Shown here: positions 27,192 to 36,220 of the stretch, one piece after another
Numbering within the stretch: the first letter of the stretch is position 1
How the letters are laid out: every line of letters begins with the position of its first letter
Assembly (NCBI RefSeq): GCF_024213195.1
Contig: NZ_JANAVF010000027.1
Span: forward strand, 1 to 45,537
Reading direction: 5' to 3'
Length of the DNA: 45,537 nucleotides
Origin: Streptomyces sp. TBY4
GTDB lineage: Bacteria; Actinomycetota; Actinomycetes; Streptomycetales; Streptomycetaceae
The notes under the pieces: model-generated
Seen by the model: only the letters and a program-made list of their open reading frames with translations
What the model was told of the DNA's origin: nothing
Database searches by the model: none
Made by a program: the position numbers and the translations under genes

Positions 27192-29819
27192 CTACGGTCG
27201 GTCGAGTTCTTGGCGGGACGACACCGGCCGGGCCCTTGCGATGCGCAGCACCGCGGTACCGCGCAGCCGAGCCTGTTGCTGAGGCACCAGATGCCGGACG
27301 ACCACGGCATCCGATGTGCTGCGCGGGGCCTCCGGCGGCTTCCGCAGGGCGTCCGACCGGACAGAGGTCGGCTGCCGCCGGTCTTCCTGCCGGCCCTCTC
27401 CCTGACGGCCCTCTCCCCGGCGGATCGGTGTCGCCCTGCCCGCCTCCGACCACTGACCGGCCTCACCGATCGCCTGTTCGGCGAGCCGGCACCATGCGGA
27501 CTGCCCCTGCTGCTCGAAGACGCGCAGGGCCAGGGTGAGCCGGACGAGGGCCTGGTCGACGTCCTGCTCACGCAGGTCCAGCGTGCCGAGCGAGTACAGG
27601 AGCGCCGCCTCGCCCAGCCGGTCCTGAGCCTGCCTGACCGTCCGGAGCGCGTCGTCGTGGCTGGAGCGCCAGTCGTCGAAGCGGCACTGGGCGCCGCTCA
27701 GCGCCGCCACCGCCAGGGCCAGGTTCCAGCAGTACTCCGGCGCGACGGATCGCAGTTCGTGCCCGACGGCCGCCAGCAGGCCGGCCCGCTCTTGCTCGTA
27801 CCAACTGCCCGGATCGGTGAGGAGGGCGTCGACCAGCGGCCGCGGCAGAGGCAGGCGCGGGGCCTCGCCGAAGTGGGTCCCTTCGGCGCCCCGCAGCCTG
27901 CGCCGCGCCTCGTCGGTCAAGTGCAGCCACGCGCCCCAGAGCCGCTTCAGGGCCTCACGGCGCTCGTCGGCCGGCTCGGTGTGCGGGGCCATGCCCCGCG
28001 CGTAGACCCGGGCCAGGCCGTGGAGCCGGTACCGGGCCGCAGTGCCGGAGCCGCTCACCACGTCCACCAGCCGGGCGTCCACGAGGCACTCCAGGACGTC
28101 CGCGGCCTCCTCCGCATCGGCGCCGAGGAGCGGTCCGGCCGTCCAGGCAGCGAAGTCCTCGGTGCCGATCAGGGGCAGCCGGGTCAGCAACTTCCTGCCG
28201 TCGTCGGACAGACCGGTGTACGCGGCTCGCAGGACCGGCAGTACCCCGAGCCCCTGGTGGGTCAGCTCGTCGATTCGGCCCTCCTCGTCCCTCAGCCGCG
28301 CGGCGAGCTGGGCGAGCGTCCAGTGCGGGCGGGTGGCCAGCCGGGCCGCGACTATGCGGAGGGCCAGCGGTAGCCCGCCGCACTGCTCGGCCAGTTCCAT
28401 TGCCTCGCTGGGCTCGGCGGCGACCCGGTGCTCGCCGATGACCGCCGACAGCAGCTCGATGCCCTCCCGGAGGGTCAGCGCACCGAGTTCGAAGACGTCG
28501 TAGCCGGGCAGGGCGGCGATCCGCGCCCGGCTGGTGAGGATGAGCCGGCAGGTGGGCGTGCTGGGCAGCAGCCACCGTATCTGTGACTCGTCGGCGACGT
28601 TCTCGACGAGGATGAGCATCCGCCGGTCGGCGATGGAGCTGCGGTACAGCGCGGCCCGCCCGTCGATGTCTTCGGGGATGGACGGGTCCGAGACACCCAG
28701 CGCGCGGAGCAGCCGTTCCAGCACGGCCGAGGTCTCCGACACGGTGTCATCCCCGTCGGACACGGTCGCGTACAGCTGCCCGTCGGGGAAGTCGGGCGCC
28801 AGCTCGTGGGCGGCCTGCACGGCCACTGCCGACTTGCCCGCCCCGCGGCCCCCGGTGATCACGGAAACCTGGACGGCCTCCGCACCGTCCAGGTCTCGCG
28901 CATCGCCACCGGGCGGCGTGAGGAGCGCGCCGAGCAGTTCGGCGTGGCCGGTGAACTGGGGCAGCAGGGGCGGCAGCATGCGCGGTACGGGCATGGAGAC
29001 TTGGCTCGGTGCCGGCGCCACCATCTCCGACTCGGCCGCGCCCGTGATGATCGCGTGCTCCAATTGCCGCAGCGACGAGCTGGGTTCGAGACCCAGCTCG
29101 TCGATGAAGGCCCGGCGCACGTCGCGGTAGACGGCGAGCGCCTCCGCCTGTCGGCCGGACCGGTACAGGGCCGTGATCAGCTGTCGGGCGAGCCGCTCGC
29201 GCAGCGGATGCTCGGCGACCAGCGCCCTCGCCTCGCCGATCACCTCGTGGTGGCGGCCGAGTCGCAGCTCGACGTCGATGCACTCCTCCAGCGCCTCCAC
29301 GCGCTGCTCCGCGACGCGCACGACGCTGGCCCGGACCACGGCGGAGTCCACCCCGTACAGCGGGTCTCCCCGCCACAGCGCCAGTGCCTCCCGGAACGCG
29401 GCGCGGGCCGTCTCCGGCGACTCGGCAGCCGTGGCACGGCCGTGCGCCACCCGCTCGGAGAACAGCCCCAGGTCGATCTCGCCGGGCGCGACCACGACCG
29501 CGTATCCACGCCCCCGCGTCCGGATACGCTCGCCGAGACCCGCCTGTGACAGCGACCTGCGGAGTGCCGCCACGACCGTCTGTACCTGAGCCCGCGCCGT
29601 CGTCGGCGGTGCCACGTCCCAGACGGCGTTGATCAGCTTCTCCAGCGGCACCAGTTGGTTGGCGTGGAGCAGCAGCGTGGCCAGCACGATCCGCTGCCGC
29701 GGTGCCGTGATCTGGACAGGCCGGGCGCCAACCACCTCCAGGAACCCGAGGATCCGGAAGAGCGGTGTACTCCCCGGAACATCGGGACTCCGAGCTGATT
29801 CTTTCGCGTGGTTGCCCAC
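27192..29819 (-). CDS. SARP-family transcriptional activator with NB-ARC ATPase and TPR region (AfsR-like)
   Basis: 875 residues from GTG 29819, chosen for GGAGGGGG 5 nt upstream. An ATG at 29882 overlapping the decarboxylase stop would add 21 residues. Order: an OmpR-type winged helix (about 20-105, with a PRQRIVLATLLL core), a bacterial transcriptional activator domain (to about 260), an NB-ARC ATPase with Walker A GGRGAGKSA, and a helical repeat C-terminus. AfsR/SARP activators switch on antibiotic operons in Streptomyces by binding direct repeats near -35. It is embedded in the leftward operon between the decarboxylase and exporter genes, consistent with a cluster-situated activator. The far C-terminus is Arg/Glu-rich and low in complexity. 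Confidence 0.93.
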   Translation of the reverse strand: MGNHAKESARSPDVPGSTPLFRILGFLEVVGARPVQITAPRQRIVLATLLLHANQLVPLEKLINAVWDVAPPTTARAQVQTVVAALRRSLSQAGLGERIRTRGRGYAVVVAPGEIDLGLFSERVAHGRATAAESPETARAAFREALALWRGDPLYGVDSAVVRASVVRVAEQRVEALEECIDVELRLGRHHEVIGEARALVAEHPLRERLARQLITALYRSGRQAEALAVYRDVRRAFIDELGLEPSSSLRQLEHAIITGAAESEMVAPAPSQVSMPVPRMLPPLLPQFTGHAELLGALLTPPGGDARDLDGAEAVQVSVITGGRGAGKSAVAVQAAHELAPDFPDGQLYATVSDGDDTVSETSAVLERLLRALGVSDPSIPEDIDGRAALYRSSIADRRMLILVENVADESQIRWLLPSTPTCRLILTSRARIAALPGYDVFELGALTLREGIELLSAVIGEHRVAAEPSEAMELAEQCGGLPLALRIVAARLATRPHWTLAQLAARLRDEEGRIDELTHQGLGVLPVLRAAYTGLSDDGRKLLTRLPLIGTEDFAAWTAGPLLGADAEEAADVLECLVDARLVDVVSGSGTAARYRLHGLARVYARGMAPHTEPADERREALKRLWGAWLHLTDEARRRLRGAEGTHFGEAPRLPLPRPLVDALLTDPGSWYEQERAGLLAAVGHELRSVAPEYCWNLALAVAALSGAQCRFDDWRSSHDDALRTVRQAQDRLGEAALLYSLGTLDLREQDVDQALVRLTLALRVFEQQGQSAWCRLAEQAIGEAGQWSEAGRATPIRRGEGRQGEGRQEDRRQPTSVRSDALRKPPEAPRSTSDAVVVRHLVPQQQARLRGTAVLRIARARPVSSRQELDRP

Positions 29820-29824
29820 CGCGA

Positions 29825-29832
29825 CCCCCTCC
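29825..29832 (-). promoter_or_regulatory. Ribosome binding site GGAGGGGG of the SARP gene
   Basis: On the minus strand, GGAGGGGG lies 5 nt before GTG 29819 and supports that start over ATG 29882 or ATG 29834. Confidence 0.5.
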
Positions 29833-29878
29833 ATTCGACAGCCTGATGAGGCCGTGATCGCTGCCAGAGGCAGGTGCC

Positions 29879-31102
29879 TCATACGAGAATCTCGGCCGGG
29901 GCGGGGTGGCCGAGGAACGCCGTCGGACTGGCAGTGAGCCCGTACGCCCCGGCCTGGAACACCGCGACGAGGTCACCGATCTCCAACCGGGGCAGCGTGA
30001 CCCCGTCCCCCAGGAGATCGAGCGGCGTACACAGACAGCCGACGACGCTGACCGTCTCGACCGCCGCCGCGTCCGGACCGCCCGCCGCGGCGATCGGGTA
30101 GTTGCGGCGGATGACCTGGCCGAAGTTGCCCGAGGCCGCCAGCTGGTGGTGCAGCCCACCGTCGACGACGATGAACGTCTTGCCGCGGGACTCCTTCCGG
30201 TCGACGACCCGCGTCACGTACACGCCCGCCTCGCCCACCAGGTACCGGCCGAGCTCTATGACCACCCGCGCGTCCGGGAAGCGGGGCCGGACGAGTTCGT
30301 CCTGTAGCTTCGCGAGGTTCTCGCCGACCGGCCCGAGGTCGAGCGGCTGGTCCTTCGACGAGTACGGGATCCCGAAGCCGCCGCCGAGGTTGAGGTACGA
30401 GACCGGCACCGGCGAGGCGTCGGCCAGCCGGACCATCAGCTCGATGGTGCTGCGCTGAGCTTCGACGATGCTGTCGGCGCGCAGGTTCTGCGAGCCCGCG
30501 AAGACGTGGAAGCCCTGGAAGTCGAGGTCGTCACCGGCGAGTTTGGACAGGACGGCGGGCACCTCCTCCGCGTCGATGCCGAACTGCTGGGGGCCGCCGC
30601 CCAGTCGCATCCCGGAGCCCCGGAAGGCGAACGGCGGATTGACCCGGAGCGCCACGCGCGGCCGCAGGCAGAGCGCCGCACCGGCCCGCCGGACCCGTCG
30701 GAGCTCGTTGACGGACTCCAGTTCGATGGTGACGCCGGCGGCGACGGCCCGCGTCAGTTCGTCGTCCGTCTTGCCGGGCCCGGCGAAACTCACCCGGGAC
30801 GGCGGCATGGCCGTGTCGAGGGCGTGCCGCATCTCGCCTGCCGACGCAACGTCGAAGGAGTCCACCAGCTCGTTCATGTGGTGCAGCAGGGCCGGCATGG
30901 GATTGGCCTTCACGGCGTAGCTGAGGCTGATCCCCTCCGGCAGTGCGGCCCGGACGGCCGCGACCCGCTCGGTGACGAGAGCCCGGTCGTACGCGAAGAA
31001 CGGTGTGGAGCCGACCCGGGCGGCCAGCCGGCCGACCGGGACACCCCCTACCGCCAGCTCTCCGTCGACCCGTCCGAAGAGCGCGGGACCCGTCCCCTTC
31101 AT
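29879..31102 (-). CDS. PLP-dependent group IV decarboxylase (DAP/ornithine decarboxylase fold), probably acting on a carrier-bound amino acid
   Basis: 407 residues from ATG 31102, which overlaps the ligase stop (ATGA) and has AGGAGG 7 nt upstream. The PLP lysine is in YAVKAN, with HVFAGSQ and the phosphate-binding GGGFG loop following. Near the C-terminus GCLCTPLDLL replaces the usual catalytic CES-type motif, as in decarboxylases found beside acyl-ligases and ACPs. The gene lies directly after an ACP and an AMP-ligase. In fluvirucin biosynthesis such a set turns Asp, loaded by its beta-carboxyl, into beta-alanyl-ACP (family knowledge). A similar omega-aminoacyl-ACP product is likely here. 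The substrate cannot be read from the sequence, and a free diamino-acid substrate remains possible. Confidence 0.88.
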   Translation of the reverse strand: MKGTGPALFGRVDGELAVGGVPVGRLAARVGSTPFFAYDRALVTERVAAVRAALPEGISLSYAVKANPMPALLHHMNELVDSFDVASAGEMRHALDTAMPPSRVSFAGPGKTDDELTRAVAAGVTIELESVNELRRVRRAGAALCLRPRVALRVNPPFAFRGSGMRLGGGPQQFGIDAEEVPAVLSKLAGDDLDFQGFHVFAGSQNLRADSIVEAQRSTIELMVRLADASPVPVSYLNLGGGFGIPYSSKDQPLDLGPVGENLAKLQDELVRPRFPDARVVIELGRYLVGEAGVYVTRVVDRKESRGKTFIVVDGGLHHQLAASGNFGQVIRRNYPIAAAGGPDAAAVETVSVVGCLCTPLDLLGDGVTLPRLEIGDLVAVFQAGAYGLTASPTAFLGHPAPAEILV

Positions 31103-32706
31103 CGCTCCACCTCCTGACGCACCGCGACCCGGTCGAACTTGCCGTTGGGTGATAGCGGGAGGGACGGCAGCGCGACCGTCCGGCGCGGCAGCATGTACGG
31201 CGGCAGCTCCTGGGCCAGCGCCTTGCGCAGCACCTCGGGGTCGCACCCGCCGGAGAAGACCAGCACGATGTGATGGCCCAGATGCCCGTCTTCGACGCCG
31301 AGCGCCACCGCTTGGTCGGTAAGACCCGTGGCGTACACGGCCTCCTCCACCTCGGCCGGACTGACCCGGTACCCGGATGTCTTGATCATGTCGTCCCCCC
31401 GACCGACGAAATACAGGAAACCTTCCTCGTCCCGGCGCACCAGGTCACCCGACCACACGGCAGGTTCCGGCGGCAGCACGGCGGGACCGCCCGGCACGGG
31501 ACGGAACCGCTCTGCCGTGCGCTCGGGCGCGTTCCAGTAGCCGAGCGCCACCAGCGGCCCCCGGTGCACGAGTTCGCCAGTCTCATCCGGCCCGCACTCC
31601 GACCCGTCGGGCCGGACGACGAGCACTTCCGCGTTCGGGATGGCCTTGCCGATCGAGTCCGGCCGGCGGTCCACCTCCTCCGGCGCCAGGTAGGTGGACC
31701 GGAACGCCTCCGTCAAGCCGTACATCAGGTACGGAGAGGCCTGTGGGAACAGTCCGCGCAGGGTGGCGAGGGTGCTCCGCGGCAGCCGTCCGCCCGTGTT
31801 GGCGAAGTACCGGAGGGAGGCGGTGGCCTCCTCCGGCCACTTTTGAGCCGCCAGCTGCATCCACAGCGGGGGCACACAGGTGAGCGCGGTGACCTGGTGC
31901 CGCGCGCACAGTCGTACGGCCTCGCCCGGCACCAGGTAGTTGACAAGCACCAGGTGGGCGCCCGCGATGAGGCTCGTGGTGAGCTGGCTGAACCCCGCGT
32001 CGAAGCTGAGCGGCAGGACCGACAGCACCACGTCGTCGGCGGTGTGGCCGAGGTACCCGGCCACGCTCTCGGCTCCGGCGATCAGATTGCCGTGCGAGAG
32101 CACGACGCCCTTCGGGCCGCCCGTACTCCCCGACGTGTAGAAGATCGCCGCGACGTCGCGGTCGGTGGCCGGCGGCTCCTCCGCGACCGTTCCGGTCCCG
32201 GTCCCGGCCTCCGCCGCGCAGAGACGGTGCCACGGCACCGTCCGCCGACCGTCCCGGAAGACCTCTTCGGCCCCCTCAGGAGCGTTCGCGAGCACCACGT
32301 GCTCGACCGAACTCGCCTCGCCGAGCGCGCTGTCGACGGTCGCGAGGCGCTCGGTGGTGGTGATCACTGTGCGGGCGGCGCAGTCGGCGACCACGTGCCT
32401 GAGGTGACGCGCCTTGAAGAGCGGGTTGACCGGTACGAGGACCGCGCCGGTCCGGGACACCGCGAGGAGCGCGACGATCGTCTCGACGCGCTTCTCCATG
32501 TAGACGGCCACCCGGTCCCCGCGCCGGATCCCCAGCGCGCGCAGCCCCTCGGCGGCCGCCCCGACACGGAGCGCCAGTTCGCCGTAGGTGACCGTCTCGG
32601 ACTTGAAGGTCACGGCCGGCCGGTCGGCGCGGCCGCCCGAGAGCAGCTGGTCGAGACGGATCGCGGGGGGAGCCCAGGGCAGGTGGCCGCCGAGCGGACT
32701 ATTCAT
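31099..32706 (-). CDS. AMP-forming acyl/aminoacyl ligase
   Basis: 535 residues from ATG 32706, overlapping the ACP stop by 8 bases. ANL-family motifs are complete: YTSGSTGGPKG (phosphate loop), YGLTEAF (A5), GRGDDMIKTSGYR (hinge) and the catalytic lysine of NGKFDR near the C-terminus. With an ACP immediately upstream and a PLP decarboxylase downstream, it most likely activates a carboxylic or amino acid and loads it on that ACP. Substrate is not predictable from what I can see. A longer frame to 32958 only reads antisense to the ACP coding phase and is not part of the protein. Confidence 0.92.
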   Translation of the reverse strand: MNSPLGGHLPWAPPAIRLDQLLSGGRADRPAVTFKSETVTYGELALRVGAAAEGLRALGIRRGDRVAVYMEKRVETIVALLAVSRTGAVLVPVNPLFKARHLRHVVADCAARTVITTTERLATVDSALGEASSVEHVVLANAPEGAEEVFRDGRRTVPWHRLCAAEAGTGTGTVAEEPPATDRDVAAIFYTSGSTGGPKGVVLSHGNLIAGAESVAGYLGHTADDVVLSVLPLSFDAGFSQLTTSLIAGAHLVLVNYLVPGEAVRLCARHQVTALTCVPPLWMQLAAQKWPEEATASLRYFANTGGRLPRSTLATLRGLFPQASPYLMYGLTEAFRSTYLAPEEVDRRPDSIGKAIPNAEVLVVRPDGSECGPDETGELVHRGPLVALGYWNAPERTAERFRPVPGGPAVLPPEPAVWSGDLVRRDEEGFLYFVGRGDDMIKTSGYRVSPAEVEEAVYATGLTDQAVALGVEDGHLGHHIVLVFSGGCDPEVLRKALAQELPPYMLPRRTVALPSLPLSPNGKFDRVAVRQEVER

Positions 32707-32968
32707 CGCCGGCCTGGCGCGGCGTGGCGAGCGGCGCCACGGTCGACCACAGCGAGCCCACGGTCTCGAAGGTCTGCTCCGTGAGGAACTCGTCGGGCAG
32801 TTCGAGGCCGTAGGTGTCCTCGAGGTCCGCGAGGAGCTGGACCACACCCATGGAGTCCAGGCCGAGGGCCGGGAGCTCGTCCGCGGCGGCGAGCGCGCGG
32901 CTCTCCGCGTAGGGCAGGTGAGGACGAAGAACGTCCTGGAAGGACTCAGGTATGTCAAGTTCGGTCAT
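32699..32968 (-). CDS. Stand-alone acyl carrier protein (ligase/decarboxylase partner)
   Basis: 89 residues from ATG 32968, preceded by GGGGGTG; a frame running to 33049 adds only an unrelated arginine-rich stretch. The phosphopantetheine serine is in LGLDSMGVV. The gene is first in the leftward operon and its stop overlaps the ligase start, so stoichiometric production with the ligase is expected. It likely carries the amino acid or acyl group that the ligase activates and the decarboxylase trims. Confidence 0.92.
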   Translation of the reverse strand: MTELDIPESFQDVLRPHLPYAESRALAAADELPALGLDSMGVVQLLADLEDTYGLELPDEFLTEQTFETVGSLWSTVAPLATPRQAGDE

Positions 32969-33267
32969 GATGTTCACCCCCGTCCGACCCCCGATGATCG
33001 CTCGGGCGCCGGATTTGCTTGTCCTGGTTCGTCGACGGTTTTCCGCCACAGAACCGACTTCACCACGGTGCTCTCTCGCGCCGCTGTTGGCTGACTATCA
33101 CCGTCCGCGGAATGTACTTCCGCGTGGAGGGTCCGCCGATAGCGGTGTGATGACCCCTCCTGCCAAGCTGGAGCACCAGAGCGGGGTTCATGGTCAATGT
33201 CCCCCGACGTGGGCACTCTATACCGGGTCCTGGTTACGAGCCAGCGATCTTCAAACGGGGGGGGAAG
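32969..33267. promoter_or_regulatory. Divergent promoter region between the leftward ACP operon and the LuxR-type regulator
   Basis: About 300 non-coding bases between divergent starts, and therefore expected to hold promoters for both directions. The clearest signal is the operator-like inverted repeat at 33106-33124. A TATACC hexamer at 33219-33224 could be a -10 for the regulator, without a good -35. The region is less GC-rich than the genes around it. Confidence 0.55.
33106..33124. promoter_or_regulatory. Operator-like inverted repeat CGCGGAA-N5-TTCCGCG
   Basis: A perfect 7-bp inverted repeat with a 5-base spacer sits in the middle of the divergent promoter region, roughly 140 bases from the minus-strand start and 144-162 from the plus-strand start. 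The shape fits a dimeric regulator site; the adjacent LuxR-type gene is a candidate binder. Confidence 0.4.
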
Positions 33268-34296
33268 TTGACACTCAGCGAAGCATTGCCGTTGTCAGTG
33301 AGTGATTCGGCCATCGGTGATCCCGCTACTGCCGTCTACTGCTACGCGGCTCAAACAGGTGAAATCAGGTCACTTGAGGGGGCGGCGGCCGCGCTCGGCC
33401 TGCCGCTGCACGAGGTCTTCGCGGCGGTCACCCGGCTGATGGAGCTGCGGCTGCTCCGGACGGACGGAACGGAAGGCGGCCGACTGGTGCCAGTGGATGC
33501 CGAGTACGCCGCCAGCCAACTCGTCTCGCCCATCGAACGAGCCATCTACGAGAACTGGGAGCGACTCGACCGGCTGCGCGACAGCATCGCGGCCGTGACC
33601 CGGCCCCCGGGCCGGAGCGGGGAGCCGGTCGGCGCCATCGCGCGGGTCGAGGGCCCCGCCCAGATCCGGGGATTGCTGAAGCTCGCCGCGGATGTGTGCC
33701 GCGAGGAAGTCGTGGTCCTGCGGGGGAGCCACGGTGATGAGGAAACCGTCGACGAATTGCTGGAAGCCTGTTACAGCGTCCTTAATCGAGACATTTCGGT
33801 CCGAGTTATCTGTCCCCACCGGAATCGGGCCTCTTTCGCGACTCGGGCGAAAGCCAGACGGCTGGTGGAAGGCGGCGCCCAGATTCGCACGATCAGTCAG
33901 GTGCCGCAGGCGGGGGTGGTATTCGACCGGTCAATGGCGGTGGTGCTGGACCTTTCGGAAGACGGCACGGCGCCGCCCACCGCCCGCCGGGTCCGTGACG
34001 ACGGCGTGGTCCGCTTCCTGGTGGACCTTTTCGACCAATTGTGGGACGGCGCGTCACCGTTCGAGGCGATCGAGCCCGGATACAGCGACGTTGTCGACGA
34101 CCTTCACCAGTCCATCGCCCGGCTGATGGCCCAGGGCTACACCGACGAAGTCGTGGCGCGTCGCCTCGGAATGTCGGTCCGTACCTGCCGCCGCCACATC
34201 GCGGCGCTGCTGCGCGACCTCGACGCGGTGAGCCGCTTCCAGGCAGGGGTGCAGGCTGCCCACCGATTCACCATGGAGGGTGCGCGGACGGCCTGA
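33268..34296 (+). CDS. LuxR-family transcriptional regulator with N-terminal winged-helix-like domain
   Basis: 342 residues if TTG 33268 is used, which follows a run of eight G. ATG 33190 would add 26 residues but has only a weak site. The N-terminal part (DPATAVYCYAAQTGEIRSLE onward) resembles a winged helix, and the middle part resembles the sensor region of TrmB/LuxR-like Streptomyces regulators. The C-terminus has a LuxR-type helix-turn-helix (AQGYTDEVVARRLGMSVRTC, with RRHIAALLRDL after it). It is divergent from the ACP/ligase operon and converges on the condensation gene, overlapping its 3' end by 29 bases. It is likely a cluster-situated regulator. Some codons are less GC-rich than in its neighbours. 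Confidence 0.88.
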   Translation: MTLSEALPLSVSDSAIGDPATAVYCYAAQTGEIRSLEGAAAALGLPLHEVFAAVTRLMELRLLRTDGTEGGRLVPVDAEYAASQLVSPIERAIYENWERLDRLRDSIAAVTRPPGRSGEPVGAIARVEGPAQIRGLLKLAADVCREEVVVLRGSHGDEETVDELLEACYSVLNRDISVRVICPHRNRASFATRAKARRLVEGGAQIRTISQVPQAGVVFDRSMAVVLDLSEDGTAPPTARRVRDDGVVRFLVDLFDQLWDGASPFEAIEPGYSDVVDDLHQSIARLMAQGYTDEVVARRLGMSVRTCRRHIAALLRDLDAVSRFQAGVQAAHRFTMEGARTA

Positions 34297-36220
34297 TCAC
34301 CTCGGGCGCGTCCGCAACGTGCCGTCCGCTCCGGCTCATCCGCTCCGCCAGTGCCCGCAGGGGGCGGGTACCGGCGAGCTGGCCCGCCGTGAGTCCCCGC
34401 CACCCCTCGGCGTGGAGCGCCTCGACCACCCGGGGGGCCCGCAGGGCCCGCCCGCCGGCGGTCGTATAGCACTGGGCCGCATCGGCATGGCCGAGCCCGT
34501 TCGCCCGTGCCACGGCCGCGACGAGGGCGCGCTCCGCCTCGCCGGGCACCTGGACGGCGGTCGTGCCCGGGTCGGCCTCCGCCTCCGCGAGGGTGTCCCC
34601 GGCGGCGAGGCCCCCGCCGACCGAGGTCTGTCCACCCGGGGACGTAATACGGAACCGGGCCGGACAGCGTACCGCCGGGGTGTCGTCCAGCGCCCCGAGG
34701 ACGTGCGCCCGCAGCGCTGCGGGCGTGACCGGGCCCGAGGCCTCGATATCGGCGATCAGCACCCCGTCCTCCAGGCGCAGCCTGGCCGAGCGCACCCGGT
34801 CGTGTGCGGCAAGCAGCGTCTCCACGGCATCCTGGTCCACACGGTCGGGTCCGGTCCGCATCGTCCGGCGCGCGGGCGGCGCCGGAAAGTCGAGGAGCCG
34901 GGCGGCCTCGCCGACCCGCAGGTCAGCGGCCGGATCCTGGTGGTGCCGCAGGAGCTCGGCGTAACCGCGGAGGAACCGCTCGACGGCGGCGGAGTCCATG
35001 ACCTCGTCCATGGATCGCAGGGCGAGGGTTATGCCGTCCTGCCACTCGTACACACGGAAGTACGTGTCGGATCCCGATCGCGCCCAAGCCGCCTGGTCCG
35101 TGGTCCAGACGAACCGCTCCCGCCGTGTACCGCAGGAACGCGGCGCATAGCTGAGGAAGTTGAGGTCAGAGGCGAGCCGTACGCGCTGCCCCCGGCGGAA
35201 CCCCTCGTGGGCGGTGAGCTCGATGATCTCGTCGTAGGACGCTCCGGCGTACGTCGTCGTCTCTGCGGCGCTGCCGGCTGCACGCCGCACCACTTCGGAG
35301 AAGGCAGGGTCGTCCTTGAGGTCCACGGACACGATCGCGGGCGAGAACATGCAGGCCATCACATCCATGGCCGGGCTGCTCTCGCGGTGGCTGGCGAACC
35401 ACCGGTGACCGACCCGGTCAAGGCCGGTGTACGCGGCCGTGGTCATCGCGTAGGCGGCCAGGTGAACCGCTGACGGCCACACCCCCAGCCGTCCGGCCAG
35501 TTCATGGACGACCGAGAGCAGCTCGGGCGACGTGAGCGAGGCACTGTGGGCCTCGTACCTGCGGTCCACAGCGGGGGCGCGACGCAGGGCGTACGGATCG
35601 GCGGGCAGTTCGGCCAGCCGTCCCGCCCAGTGACTCAGCGAGTCCTCCCGTACGGCGGACCGCCCGGCCTCCTCCAGTCGGGCGAGGTCGCTCGGTTGTG
35701 CACTGACCGGGGCGAGCCGGGCCTGGCGGCGGGCGCCGGCCGCCGCCAGCAGTGCCTCGAATTCGGCTGTGAGCGCGTCGATGCTCCAGTTGTCGACGGC
35801 GATGTGGTGGAGGACCAGGACGAGCCGCTTCACCACGCCCGCCGTCGTCACGGCGCAGGCGCGGATCGGCCAGTCGCGGGCGAGGTCGAAGTCCGCCTCG
35901 GTCAACTCCTTGACCACTTCTGCCGGAGCGGGGGTGCCGTCGCGCTCCGTCGTGACCACGCGCACCGACAAGGGGCCCGGAGGATGCACGTGCTGCTGCG
36001 GCCAGGGCGAGGCGCCGGCGTCGTACGTGGTGCGGAGCACCTCGTGCCGACGCACCAGGTAGTTGAGGGCGGCCCGCAGGGTTGCCGGCGCGATCTCCGG
36101 CGGGATGTCGTGCCCGAGGACGACGTGACTGTCCTGCCGGGCCTCCGGCGGCGTCTGATGGTGACTCAACCAGGCGTACCGCTGCCCCAGGCTGAGTCCG
36201 GCACTTTTCACAGCAGGCAC
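34268..36220 (-). CDS. Free-standing condensation protein with degenerate adenylation and carrier remnants
   Basis: 650 residues from GTG 36220 (AGAGGA 4 nt upstream; the longer TTG 36283 form lacks a site). The NRPS condensation domain fills about residues 5-440, with the active motif H138-H139-IAV-D143 followed by NW instead of the usual G. After it come about 75 residues resembling the small C-terminal subdomain of an adenylation domain (about 463-540) but without the large core or an NGKxDR lysine. A carrier-like segment follows whose serine position is alanine (GGRAL, about 592). This looks like a C-A-PCP module that lost its A core and its carrier function. The C domain could still join an aminoacyl-ACP to a polyketide or release the chain onto an amine. 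Its 3' end overlaps the convergent regulator gene. Confidence 0.85.
   Translation of the reverse strand: MPAVKSAGLSLGQRYAWLSHHQTPPEARQDSHVVLGHDIPPEIAPATLRAALNYLVRRHEVLRTTYDAGASPWPQQHVHPPGPLSVRVVTTERDGTPAPAEVVKELTEADFDLARDWPIRACAVTTAGVVKRLVLVLHHIAVDNWSIDALTAEFEALLAAAGARRQARLAPVSAQPSDLARLEEAGRSAVREDSLSHWAGRLAELPADPYALRRAPAVDRRYEAHSASLTSPELLSVVHELAGRLGVWPSAVHLAAYAMTTAAYTGLDRVGHRWFASHRESSPAMDVMACMFSPAIVSVDLKDDPAFSEVVRRAAGSAAETTTYAGASYDEIIELTAHEGFRRGQRVRLASDLNFLSYAPRSCGTRRERFVWTTDQAAWARSGSDTYFRVYEWQDGITLALRSMDEVMDSAAVERFLRGYAELLRHHQDPAADLRVGEAARLLDFPAPPARRTMRTGPDRVDQDAVETLLAAHDRVRSARLRLEDGVLIADIEASGPVTPAALRAHVLGALDDTPAVRCPARFRITSPGGQTSVGGGLAAGDTLAEAEADPGTTAVQVPGEAERALVAAVARANGLGHADAAQCYTTAGGRALRAPRVVEALHAEGWRGLTAGQLAGTRPLRALAERMSRSGRHVADAPEVIRPSAHPPW

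Noticed and set aside
31270..32784. Plus-strand frame opposite the ligase gene
   Set aside because: The minus-strand product has all ANL ligase motifs; the opposite frame is Arg/Gly/Pro-rich shadow.
32707..32958. N-terminal extension of the AMP-ligase frame
   Set aside because: The extension is Ser/Arg/Pro-rich and lies on top of the ACP gene; the ATG at 32706 overlaps the ACP stop as in the rest of the operon.
33190..33267. Longer start for the LuxR-type regulator at ATG 33190
   Set aside because: The site upstream is weak and the added residues have no domain character; TTG 33268 follows a long G-run. Kept as an alternative.
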